From: JAKFFN01 sp036675025
GTDB taxonomy: Bacteria > Sumerlaeota > Sumerlaeia > Sumerlaeales > Sumerlaeaceae
DNA: 10,448 bases
NCBI GenBank assembly: GCA_036675025.1
Contig: JAKFFN010000049.1
Span: 1-10,448, forward strand
Direction of reading: 5' to 3'
The position numbers were made by a program, and so were the translations under genes. Each line of letters begins with the position of its first letter. The stretch's first letter is position 1. Below the pieces are notes generated by a model. That model did no database searches. It was given only the letters and a program-made list of their open reading frames with translations, and had not been told where the DNA came from. This document shows, piece by piece, positions 1-6,667 of the stretch.

Positions 1-297
1 GAAGTTTTCCGCTTCGGGCTGATCGTTGAAATCGCCTTCGCAGTGGGTATGGACATCGATAAATCCGGGCGCTACATAGTGGTCAGATGCATCAATAACC
101 AGTGGCGCGGTGGCGTCGGTCTCAAGGTTTCCCACGGCTGCAATTTTATCGCGGAGGATGCCTACGCTTCCCCGGTACCATGGGGCGCCGGTGCCATCGA
201 TGATGCGGGCGTTCTGGATGATGGTGTCATACGCCGTCGCGCTGAAAGCCGACGCTGAGGCTGCGACAATGCTGGCAATTAAACAGACCTTAAACAA
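1..297 (-). CDS. Secreted amidohydrolase, N-acyl-D-amino-acid deacylase-like (N-terminal part only)
   Basis: The first 99 codons are visible; the gene runs off the left edge. Residues 1-22 look like a Sec signal peptide (a short basic start, then a hydrophobic Leu/Ile/Ala stretch ending near SAFSATA), so the enzyme is probably exported. The mature part begins with the beta-strand of metal-dependent amidohydrolases (YDTIIQNARIIDGTGAPWY), continues through a small N-terminal beta domain, and reaches APGFIDVHTHCEGDF, which contains the HxH metal-ligand motif. The order and the GTGAPWYRG stretch fit the D-aminoacylase branch, which removes acyl groups from N-acyl-D-amino acids, but a dihydroorotase- or imidazolonepropionase-like substrate is not excluded. 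There is no in-frame ATG in the visible part. I chose TTG at 297-295 because AAGGTGG (310-304) sits six bases upstream and the signal peptide starts there. It lies 91 bases downstream of the GT-C-like gene on the same strand. Confidence 0.8.
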   Translation of the reverse strand, partial: MFKVCLIASIVAASASAFSATAYDTIIQNARIIDGTGAPWYRGSVGILRDKIAAVGNLETDATAPLVIDASDHYVAPGFIDVHTHCEGDFNDQPEAENF

Positions 298-388
298 GGG
301 TATCCACCTTAACTGAGCAATGAGTTTAATAAGGGTAGCCGCCGCGCCATGGCAATAACAAACGGCGCCGAAGCGGCAGGACCACTGC

Positions 389-2269
389 TTACCCGTTCAA
401 GGTTTTCATGTGTTCCACTGTCGAGGTCGCTTCATCCTCCATAGCCTCAGGAACATAGAGCATTGTTTTGAGACCAATTCCGTAAGTTCGACCGGTGGGG
501 GCAGCCCTGCGGGGGTCTCGCGATATGATCCGCAGATGTTCGATGCCGCCGGTCAGGTACTTTTCCTTGAGGGGGATGGACAGAGTTTCGCTCTTCCAAT
601 CAATGAAGGCGTTGGGGTGAATGAGTTCTTCATCGATGTGGTGGCCGTTCAGGTAAACGTCATAGCGGGCAGGATCATAATTGCTGCCGGTGCCCATGGC
701 GTTTATGTATAGCCTTCCGGGCCCCTGCTCAAGGTGCAGCAACAGTGTGGCGGGCATCACCCCCTGCGACCAAACGCCCCACCACTCCTGTTCATAAAAT
801 CCGGCATAGAGCCACTGGAATGCGAGCTGCTTATCCATTTCGTGGATTACACCGGGAGGCACCGTATAATAGCCGGGTGGCTGCACGTACTTATAAGGAT
901 CGACAGCGCCGGTCCAACAATAGGCAATGGCATTGTCGCGCATGTGCCACGCAGCATCAGGATAATGCGCTATGACGACTTTGCCGTCCCAACCGCCGTC
1001 GTACCTAAAAGCGCCGACCACCTGTAAACCTATCGCCCAGATCAAGGTGATGGCCGCCAGTGCGACAGTCGGAATGGCGAATGCGGGTCTGCGGGTACAC
1101 AGGAATCGAAGGGGCGGCACCAGCAACAGGCAAAGGAAGGGCATGATGTCGCTCATGAACCTGGGGCCGTAGCACCAACCGGCCCACCAGATCTGGAAGA
1201 CCAGGTAAATGCAGAAGATGGCCGATGCTGACATTGTGAGCAGCAAAGGGGGAACTGCCAGTACAAACTGCGGGCGGCGCATCTTGCGGATCAGCCAGGG
1301 GGCGAGCAGCAAGAGGAACGGGCAGAAAATAAACAGGCCGCGGCTGGGGCTGAACAGTAGCGCAAGGAGGTTATCGATAATCCGCAGATCTTCGAAGTAG
1401 CCGCCTTTAAATATCAGGTTAAAATAGCCGCTCTTCTCATCCCTGATATACGTGAAATTATAGAGTATCTGCGGCAGTGCGCCGACCACTGCACCTGCAC
1501 CGAATGCCATTGCCTTTGGAAAGCTTTTAAAAAACAGATAAAGGCCCCACACCGGGATCAGGATGAACCCTGTGGGCCGCATGAATCCGGCCAGACCCAG
1601 AAGCACGCCGCACCATGCCAGGCGCCAGGTGGCGCCGCGGACGGCCAGGCTCTGCGGCAGCATCAGCAGGGCCAGCACGATAAATATCTGAAGAGGAATG
1701 TGTTGCCACAGGCCCTGGGAGTTCAGCACCCAATTGGGCGAACCAAAGGCGAAGGCGAGGAGGACAAAGATTCGAATGGCCGGACCGGCCGCCGTTCGCC
1801 GCTTCAGCAGAACCCAAAAGAGCACGGCCAGGATGGCACCGAGATTGGCTGCGGCCCACTTTTCCAGCTTTGCCAGACCGTCGAGCTGATCTGCTTCCAG
1901 GCCGAAAAGAAGTCCGACGGCATAAAAGGGTGCTGCGAGAAAGGCAGTTCCCACCGGATAATAGGAGACACGGTCGCCGTCGACTTCTTTCGTGGTGTAA
2001 CCGAGTTCCAGCACATCGAGAAATGGCCGAACCTCGTTAAGGTCGAGGTCATGATCGCGAATGAGTGAAAGGGCGAGATGGCGGGCGGGGCCGGTATCAA
2101 CAAATGCAATGCTGCGCCCGTTGACCAAGTAGACTGCCAATGTTAAAAAGTAGATATAGAAGAGGGTAGCCGGGGTGCTGTACACCCAGCGCGGAATGCG
2201 CGATTTCAGCTTCTGTTGAAAAGAGTTAACCCAGCCCATGGAGGATGGATGTGCCGCGGCATGGATCAA
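389..2269 (-). CDS. Polytopic membrane protein, GT-C glycosyltransferase-like, with soluble C-terminal domain
   Basis: A 626-residue integral membrane protein. About ten or more hydrophobic segments lie between residues 33 and 420 (for example near 33-50, 106-123, 143-156, 166-178, 190-205, 217-245, 254-270, 298-325, 335-360, 374-390 and 396-420). The first loop carries Asp58 and an acidic cluster (RDHDLDLNE, about 71-79), where ArnT/PMT-type GT-C enzymes place their catalytic acid. SQGLWQH (184-190), MRPTG (230-234), SPSRGLF and WWAGWCYGPR (361-370) resemble motifs in uncharacterised GT39-like proteins. Residues from about 500 onward are soluble and beta-rich and probably face the periplasm. 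I infer transfer of a sugar from a polyprenyl carrier to a lipid, protein or glycan; acceptor and sugar are unknown. The start is uncertain: TTG at 2269 is the longest frame, and ATG at 2239 gives 616 residues; neither has a clear ribosome-binding site. The gene follows the small membrane protein by 70 bases. Confidence 0.85.
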   Translation of the reverse strand: MIHAAAHPSSMGWVNSFQQKLKSRIPRWVYSTPATLFYIYFLTLAVYLVNGRSIAFVDTGPARHLALSLIRDHDLDLNEVRPFLDVLELGYTTKEVDGDRVSYYPVGTAFLAAPFYAVGLLFGLEADQLDGLAKLEKWAAANLGAILAVLFWVLLKRRTAAGPAIRIFVLLAFAFGSPNWVLNSQGLWQHIPLQIFIVLALLMLPQSLAVRGATWRLAWCGVLLGLAGFMRPTGFILIPVWGLYLFFKSFPKAMAFGAGAVVGALPQILYNFTYIRDEKSGYFNLIFKGGYFEDLRIIDNLLALLFSPSRGLFIFCPFLLLLAPWLIRKMRRPQFVLAVPPLLLTMSASAIFCIYLVFQIWWAGWCYGPRFMSDIMPFLCLLLVPPLRFLCTRRPAFAIPTVALAAITLIWAIGLQVVGAFRYDGGWDGKVVIAHYPDAAWHMRDNAIAYCWTGAVDPYKYVQPPGYYTVPPGVIHEMDKQLAFQWLYAGFYEQEWWGVWSQGVMPATLLLHLEQGPGRLYINAMGTGSNYDPARYDVYLNGHHIDEELIHPNAFIDWKSETLSIPLKEKYLTGGIEHLRIISRDPRRAAPTGRTYGIGLKTMLYVPEAMEDEATSTVEHMKTLNG

Positions 2270-2339
2270 TGTCTAGCGCAAACACAGCAGTTGAGTTTGA
2301 TCTCGTGGTTAAGAGAGCTGCGATAATGCCCCACCCGAA

Positions 2340-2789
2340 TTACTCAATTTGCGGCACTAACTCGACTACCTGCCACCCGTCTATTATGCCAGTAATAATC
2401 CAGGTGGTAATCATGGTGGCAAAAAGACTAAACACTGTTAGAAATCCCCAGCCCAGCAACTTAAGCCCGCTCCATCCTCTGCTTTGGAATGCGTATAGCG
2501 GCCAACCAACTACAAGCAGGACGACCAGCAGAGCGGCAGTAGCTGTACCGATCTTTTTACCACGCTCAGCGGCGTCATATCCACACCAGAGATAGACGAG
2601 GATAAGGTTAGTGAACGCAAAGGCATATTGCATCAGACCGTCTGGCTGTTCGAAGTGATAATACAGGAATATGCCTTGCGCAGCCCAAACCAGAAGCAGG
2701 GTTTTCAGCACGTTGTGTTTTTGCCTGCGTTTGTTGCTATACCGGGGTAACTCAGCGGTCTCTGCTATTGCGTCAACCGCTTCACTCAA
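2340..2789 (-). CDS. Small multi-pass membrane protein of unknown function, coupled to the DUF4394 gene
   Basis: 149 residues with no family I recognise. A polar N-terminus (1-25, ending in the basic NKRRQKHN) precedes hydrophobic segments near residues 28-44, 51-70, 81-100 and 108-136, so three to five membrane passes. Short charged loops (YDAAERGKK) lie between them, and the last few residues are polar. The start is TTG at 2789-2787: the preceding gene's stop TGA shares bases with it (TTGA, 2789-2786), and GGGAAGG at 2803-2797 lies seven bases upstream. The first internal Met is inside a membrane segment, so an ATG start is implausible. The overlap implies translational coupling to the secreted DUF4394 protein. 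A membrane partner or anchor for that protein is a guess. The frame is clearly coding because hydrophobic and charged blocks alternate sensibly and the opposite-strand frames give no coherent protein. Confidence 0.8.
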   Translation of the reverse strand: MSEAVDAIAETAELPRYSNKRRQKHNVLKTLLLVWAAQGIFLYYHFEQPDGLMQYAFAFTNLILVYLWCGYDAAERGKKIGTATAALLVVLLVVGWPLYAFQSRGWSGLKLLGWGFLTVFSLFATMITTWIITGIIDGWQVVELVPQIE

Positions 2790-4039
2790 TTTTTCGCCTT
2801 CCCGCTTTTTCCGGCTTTCGCCGTATATGTTAGCGGCACATTGCCCTGGGCTATCTCTGTGCCATAGGCGATGGATATGAAGACATGGGTAGTGCCGTTC
2901 TTAATGTCGGTATTAATCAGGCCTTCGTCTTCCAGTTCCACATAGTTTCCTCCGCCCATCTTAACAGTGAACTTGGCCTGCTGTGCCTCTACGACGCCTT
3001 TTTTAGCTTTAACTTTGAGACTGACTTTATCCTGCCCGAGAGTTGCCTTGCCTTTGTCATCCAGTACATAGGAGCGGAGGACGCCGCCGATGTTCAGATG
3101 AACGGCCGCGCCGTTTACCTGGTAGCCGGCCGGAATGTCGATCAGCGTGCTGAACTTGATGGAGTCTTTCTGGCTCTGGTTAAATATCCGTTTAATGTTA
3201 AGCTTAACCGCGTTAAGGAAGCCGGGAGCTACTGCCATTCCAACAACTGTAGGGTTGGTAGCGACAGCGCCGTGATTGTGAACTATGCCGCCGGTTTGAG
3301 GGTCGAGGGAAACCAGGGTGGAAATGCCATCGATATTAAGTATTGCCAGCAGGTCTGTGCCGCTGAAATCCAGGGCAGAGTTGTTGCCGAAGTCCACGCC
3401 CAACGGTCCGATCTGCGTAACCGCGCCACCATTTGGTGAGGGCGTGCCGTTAATGCCACCAATACGGACAAGCGAGTTATTTACCGCGTCCAATCCGAAC
3501 AATGTGGTTTCGGAAGCTCCCGGATAGCTGCGATCGTAAGCTGTCTCTACGATACCTGTGGGCGGCGACAAAGCGGTGTCCTGGGCGGAAAGATTTCCAG
3601 TTACGGGGTTCAGTCGCAGGTTGCTGCCCATATTTGTGGTCAGTCTGATTCGGTCTACTGTGGGGTTGAAGTCCATCCCCACTTTATCGCCGGTCAGAGT
3701 GCCGTCGAAGGAGTCGGCTACGGGAGAGGCTACTGCAATTGGCAAGCCTGTGCCGTTAGTGGCGAAAACATCGTAAAGAATTTTAGAAGTACCAACACCC
3801 ATCATGTCGCCGGTGGCGGGCCTTATATCGATAGCTGATAAAGACTCGCCCGGCTGCAGGCCACCAACCACAGGCGCGCCAAAAAGCAGAGTTCCGGGCG
3901 CGGCGCTGTCGATCGATAGGATCCAATTATCATCGGTCAGCGCGAAAATTACTTTTGCCTGGGCGGAAGAGAGTGCGCCAGCCAAGGCAAACAAGGCTGC
4001 AAATGTTCTAAAAGTTTTTGGTCCGTACAGGCGAGTCAT
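2786..4039 (-). CDS. Secreted DUF4394 domain protein with extra C-terminal beta domain
   Basis: 417 residues. A signal peptide covers about 1-28, with cleavage likely after SSAQA. Residues about 30-272 match the DUF4394 family as I know it: the opening IFALTDDNWILSIDSAAPG, then SAIDIRPATGDMMGVG (68-83), MDFNPTVDRIRL (122-133), a NLRLNPVTG segment (140-148), TTLFGLDAVNNSLVRIG (178-194) and PLGVDFGNNSALDFSG (212-227). These repeats suggest a beta-propeller-like fold; the family has no established biochemical role. Residues about 277-417 form a second, strand-rich, lysine-rich segment (VKLNIKRIFNQSQKDSIKF, GGVLRSYVLDDKGKATL) ending in a basic tail GKSGKAKN, which may be a surface-binding module. 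Start ATG 4039-4037 is supported by AAGGGGA (4052-4046) six bases upstream. The gene is first after the divergent intergenic region, and its stop overlaps the start of the next gene. Confidence 0.9.
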   Translation of the reverse strand: MTRLYGPKTFRTFAALFALAGALSSAQAKVIFALTDDNWILSIDSAAPGTLLFGAPVVGGLQPGESLSAIDIRPATGDMMGVGTSKILYDVFATNGTGLPIAVASPVADSFDGTLTGDKVGMDFNPTVDRIRLTTNMGSNLRLNPVTGNLSAQDTALSPPTGIVETAYDRSYPGASETTLFGLDAVNNSLVRIGGINGTPSPNGGAVTQIGPLGVDFGNNSALDFSGTDLLAILNIDGISTLVSLDPQTGGIVHNHGAVATNPTVVGMAVAPGFLNAVKLNIKRIFNQSQKDSIKFSTLIDIPAGYQVNGAAVHLNIGGVLRSYVLDDKGKATLGQDKVSLKVKAKKGVVEAQQAKFTVKMGGGNYVELEDEGLINTDIKNGTTHVFISIAYGTEIAQGNVPLTYTAKAGKSGKAKN

Positions 4040-4262
4040 GGGTGGTCCCCTTAGGTTTGGATAACGCTGGACTGCGGCATGAAATTGCCCCAGTTGTTAT
4101 CAGGAAACATAAACTATCATGAAACATCAAGTAAAACCCTTCGGTGGGCTTGAGTTGCGCGTTTAGCGCCAGGGAAACACGTGTAGTCAGAAACTGACCG
4201 CACTCGTCGCATATCATCAGGTTTGAAATATAATAGTCTCAAAGGCATCAGCATTTAGAACC
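4040..4262. promoter_or_regulatory. Divergent intergenic region between the DUF4394 and radical SAM genes
   Basis: 223 non-coding bases separate two diverging genes, so promoters for both directions must lie here unless one transcript is leaderless. On the plus side a perfect TATAAT is visible (see separate entry). For the minus-strand gene I find only the Shine-Dalgarno AAGGGGA (4052-4046); a -10/-35 pair is not clear, although the AT-rich run around 4100-4135 is the likely place. No open frame here looks protein-like, and no operator palindrome stands out. Confidence 0.6.
4206..4234 (+). promoter_or_regulatory. Candidate sigma-70-type promoter for the radical SAM gene
   Basis: A consensus -10 box TATAAT occurs at 4229-4234. 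At 17 bases spacing the -35 position is GTCGCA (4206-4211), only three of six matches to TTGACA, so the -35 is weak or activator-dependent. A transcript starting near 4241 would have a leader of about 22 bases with a poor Shine-Dalgarno (AAAGG at 4241-4245 lies too far from the ATG at 4263). Confidence 0.4.
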
Positions 4263-5699
4263 ATGTATAAACGCGTATTTCTCATGAATCCGCCTTCGGG
4301 CCTCTACCGCCGCGATGACCGCTGTCAATCGAAGGTGGAAGACCAGACCGTGCGTGTGGTGTTTCCGCCGGTGGAACTGGGCGTGCTCGCAAGCATTGCA
4401 CGGGAGTGCGGTGCAGAGGTTACGCTGAAAGATTATCCGACGGTTGGGGCCACGCCGCAGGATTATATTAAAGATATCCAGGCATTTGAGCCTGACTTTA
4501 TCCTTCTTAACACGACAGTCCACACCATGGCCGAAGACCTGCAGGCTTTCGCTATTGCGCGGGAGTTTTTTCCGCAGGTACGGACGGTCATAAAAGGCGA
4601 GGCGGTTGCGATCCAGGCGGAGCGTGTGCTGGAGCAGCATCAGGAACTGGATGTGGTGCTTGACGGTGAGCCGGAATGGGCGGTGCGGGACCTGATCCTG
4701 GATAAGCCGCTGGCGGATATCGGCAACATCGTGTGGCGTAACGGCGAGGGCAAAGCTGTCCGTAATGCTCAACTGCCTTTTATTGCTGATCTTGATGATC
4801 TTCCCCTGCCTGCGCGTGACCTGTTTGATAATTCCCTATATCGCAGCCCGGAAAACGGCCGAAAGATTACAGCTATCTACGCGCAACGCGGTTGCCCGTC
4901 AAAGTGTATCTTCTGCCCTGCTGGCACCCTGTATGACTTCAAGGTGCGCGAGCGCAGCGTAATGAGCGTGGTGGATGAAATACAGGAATGCGTGGAACGT
5001 TACGGCATCCGTGATTTCCTGTTTCACGGTGATACGTTTACGCTGCACAAGAAGTGGCTCATCGACCTGTGCAAAGAGATTTTGAACCGCGGGCTTGATG
5101 TGCACTGGGGTTGTAACAGCCGCGTGGATACTATTGACGACGAGCGCGCACAGTGGATGCGTAAGGCCGGATGCTGGGTGGTTGCTTTTGGCTTTGAACA
5201 CGGCAGCCAGGAGATGCTGGACAAGATGAAGAAGGGCGCGCGGGTGGATAAGGCTTACGACGCTGTCCGCATCTGTCGCCGAAACGGGCTGCAGGTTCAT
5301 GGGTTCTTCGTGATCGGCATGCCGTGGGAGACGCACCAGAGCCTGGAAGAGACGTTTCAGTTTGTGAAGAGCCTGGATACGGACTATTTTGATTTTAATA
5401 TCGCCTATCCCCTGCCAGGCACTGAGTATTATGACATTGTTGTGCGGGACAACCTGTTTGAAGTACCTGATCCGCTGAGTGGCAGTTACGCGCAGGCGGC
5501 AGTGCGCACTTATGAACTGACCAGTGAAGAGCTTACTGAGTGGCGGCGCAAGGCGCTGTTTCGGATGTATCGCCGGCCCGGCTGGATTTTCCGCACAGTG
5601 AAGAACGCTGCCGCGGCTGGCAATGCTACGCACTATGCCAAGGAAGCGTGGTTCAGATTAAATCATCTCTTGAAAACGAGGCGGCTGGCTACAGATTAA
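4263..5699 (+). CDS. B12-binding-domain radical SAM protein (class B-like)
   Basis: 478 residues. Residues 1 to about 145 form the Rossmann-like cobalamin-binding-type domain found in class B radical SAM enzymes: RVFLMNPPSG at 4-13, FPPVELGVLASIA, then FEPDFILLNTTVHTMAED. It lacks the DxHxxG motif, as many B12-radical SAM proteins do. The radical SAM domain follows: C211, C215 and C218 form the CxxxCxxC motif (RGCPSKCIFCPAG) that binds the 4Fe-4S cluster; downstream are FLFHGDTFT, AFGFEHGSQEMLDKMKKG and HGFFVIGMPWET, usual for this superfamily. A C-terminal extension (about 385-478) contains NIAYPLPGTEYYD and a Tyr/Arg-rich helix with YRRPGWIFR. Known relatives methylate or rearrange lipids, bacteriochlorophylls or natural products; no neighbour reveals the substrate, so I give no specific function. 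The start at 4263 fits the family N-terminus; the ribosome-binding site is weak. Confidence 0.93.
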   Translation: MYKRVFLMNPPSGLYRRDDRCQSKVEDQTVRVVFPPVELGVLASIARECGAEVTLKDYPTVGATPQDYIKDIQAFEPDFILLNTTVHTMAEDLQAFAIAREFFPQVRTVIKGEAVAIQAERVLEQHQELDVVLDGEPEWAVRDLILDKPLADIGNIVWRNGEGKAVRNAQLPFIADLDDLPLPARDLFDNSLYRSPENGRKITAIYAQRGCPSKCIFCPAGTLYDFKVRERSVMSVVDEIQECVERYGIRDFLFHGDTFTLHKKWLIDLCKEILNRGLDVHWGCNSRVDTIDDERAQWMRKAGCWVVAFGFEHGSQEMLDKMKKGARVDKAYDAVRICRRNGLQVHGFFVIGMPWETHQSLEETFQFVKSLDTDYFDFNIAYPLPGTEYYDIVVRDNLFEVPDPLSGSYAQAAVRTYELTSEELTEWRRKALFRMYRRPGWIFRTVKNAAAAGNATHYAKEAWFRLNHLLKTRRLATD

Positions 5700-5848
5700 C
5701 AGTAGTTCATCCATAATCCCGTCTTGGAATTACGTATGCGGTATGCTCCTATAAGTTTTGTTGCTGGTTGGGAAATAATGCGGATTATGAATCTCTTTAA
5801 GTGTAACAGTAAAGCGCCCCAGGCAAAGTAGTAATAAGGATTGTTATA

Positions 5849-6160
5849 GTGGCCGCGAACAGCACTAAAATGACAACTGATGACGTACTCGCCCGATTAA
5901 AGGCTTTCAAGGAAACCCGTCAGGCTGAGTATGATTTGATATCGCTGGGCATCTTTGGTTCATTTGCGCGTGGCCAGGCTCATGAAACCAGTGATATCGA
6001 CGTGGTCTTTGAAACAAATACTCCTAATCTATTAAAAACGGGCCGCCTGCAGCAAGAGCTTGAGCAGTTGCTTAAACGACGGGTGGATGTGATACGATTG
6101 CGCGAGCACATGAATCCGAGATTAAAGCGACGGATCATTCAAGACGCCAAATATGTATGA
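5849..6160 (+). CDS. mntA: MNT-domain nucleotidyltransferase, antitoxin of a HepT/MntA pair
   Basis: 103 residues, a minimal nucleotidyltransferase. G37-S38 followed by D49 and D51 forms the GSx10DxD motif (GSFARGQAHETSDIDV), and D80 in RRVDVIRL is the likely third metal-binding acid, so the active site looks intact. In characterised HepT/MntA modules MntA transfers AMP groups from ATP to a tyrosine of the HEPN toxin and so silences it. The overlapping downstream gene encodes exactly such a HEPN protein. I chose GTG at 5849 because TAAGGA (5835-5840) sits eight bases upstream; ATG at codon 8 (5870) has no such site. The gene and its partner are AT-richer than their neighbours (280 G/C in the 600 bases 5881-6480, by my count), consistent with acquisition as a mobile cassette. 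Confidence 0.92.
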   Translation: MAANSTKMTTDDVLARLKAFKETRQAEYDLISLGIFGSFARGQAHETSDIDVVFETNTPNLLKTGRLQQELEQLLKRRVDVIRLREHMNPRLKRRIIQDAKYV

Positions 6161-6524
6161 TCACAAAGAATTGGTTGATCGTTTGGCCAAGGTCCTCGAA
6201 GTTCTCGAACGCATTCCCAACCGATTTGAATCCATCAATGAACCGGATGATTTTATTTCTGATCAAGATGGAATTGAACACCTGGACAGCATCTGTATGG
6301 TGCTCTTGGCAGTCGGCGAGGCTTTTCGGCAGATCGACTCCAAGACACAAGGAGAATGGCGTGGTCGCTATCCACAACTTCCATGGATGGGGGTCATCGG
6401 CATGAGAAATGTCATCGCGCACGGATATTTTGATATAGATCATGAAGAAGTCTTTAATATATGCAGAGATGACATCCCGGAACTGATTCGAACTGTGAGA
6501 TTTATGATTGAGGACCTGGGTTAG
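6153..6524 (+). CDS. hepT: HEPN (DUF86) RNase toxin, HepT
   Basis: 123 residues, mostly alpha-helical, the usual length for the HepT/DUF86 family. R85, H90 and Y92 form the RNVIAHGY motif, an exact Rx4HxY: Arg and His are the RNase active-site pair of HEPN toxins, and the Tyr is the residue AMPylated by MntA in characterised pairs. FDIDHEEVFNICRDDIPEL after it is the usual C-terminal helix. As a toxin it is expected to cut tRNA or other RNA when free of its partner; that is family knowledge, not shown here. The ATG at 6153 lies inside mntA, with an 8-base overlap (ATGTATGA) and no strong Shine-Dalgarno, so it is probably made by translational coupling. The antitoxin-first order is common for this family. 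All motif residues are present, so I expect an active toxin. Confidence 0.93.
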   Translation: MYDHKELVDRLAKVLEVLERIPNRFESINEPDDFISDQDGIEHLDSICMVLLAVGEAFRQIDSKTQGEWRGRYPQLPWMGVIGMRNVIAHGYFDIDHEEVFNICRDDIPELIRTVRFMIEDLG

Positions 6525-6667
6525 GCTTTTTAGCAACTTTCTTCAATTACGCCCCCTTTAAGCATCTTTCGCAAATGAACACGTCGCCTCAAATCCCGTA
6601 TCACAATCTCGACATCTATCCCAGCAATCCGCGCTAACGCGCGCGCCACACATGGAAAGGATCACCG

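Noticed and set aside
298..388. Possible terminator between the GT-C gene and the amidohydrolase
   Set aside because: Only a four-base GCCG/CGGC stem precedes TTTGTT; too weak to claim, so read-through remains likely.
2885..3439. 184-residue plus-strand open frame
   Set aside because: Antisense to the DUF4394 gene, whose frame matches a known family along its length.
4161..4178. GTTT...AAAC-flanked element in the divergent spacer as an operator
   Set aside because: Only the outer four bases pair; the interior is not symmetric.
4899..5633. 244-residue minus-strand open frame
   Set aside because: Mirror of the radical SAM gene, rich in His and Ala as expected from antisense of its codon usage, with no motif.
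5736..5831. 31-codon plus-strand frame before mntA
   Set aside because: No Shine-Dalgarno site, no protein-like pattern, and this length is expected by chance in AT-rich spacer.
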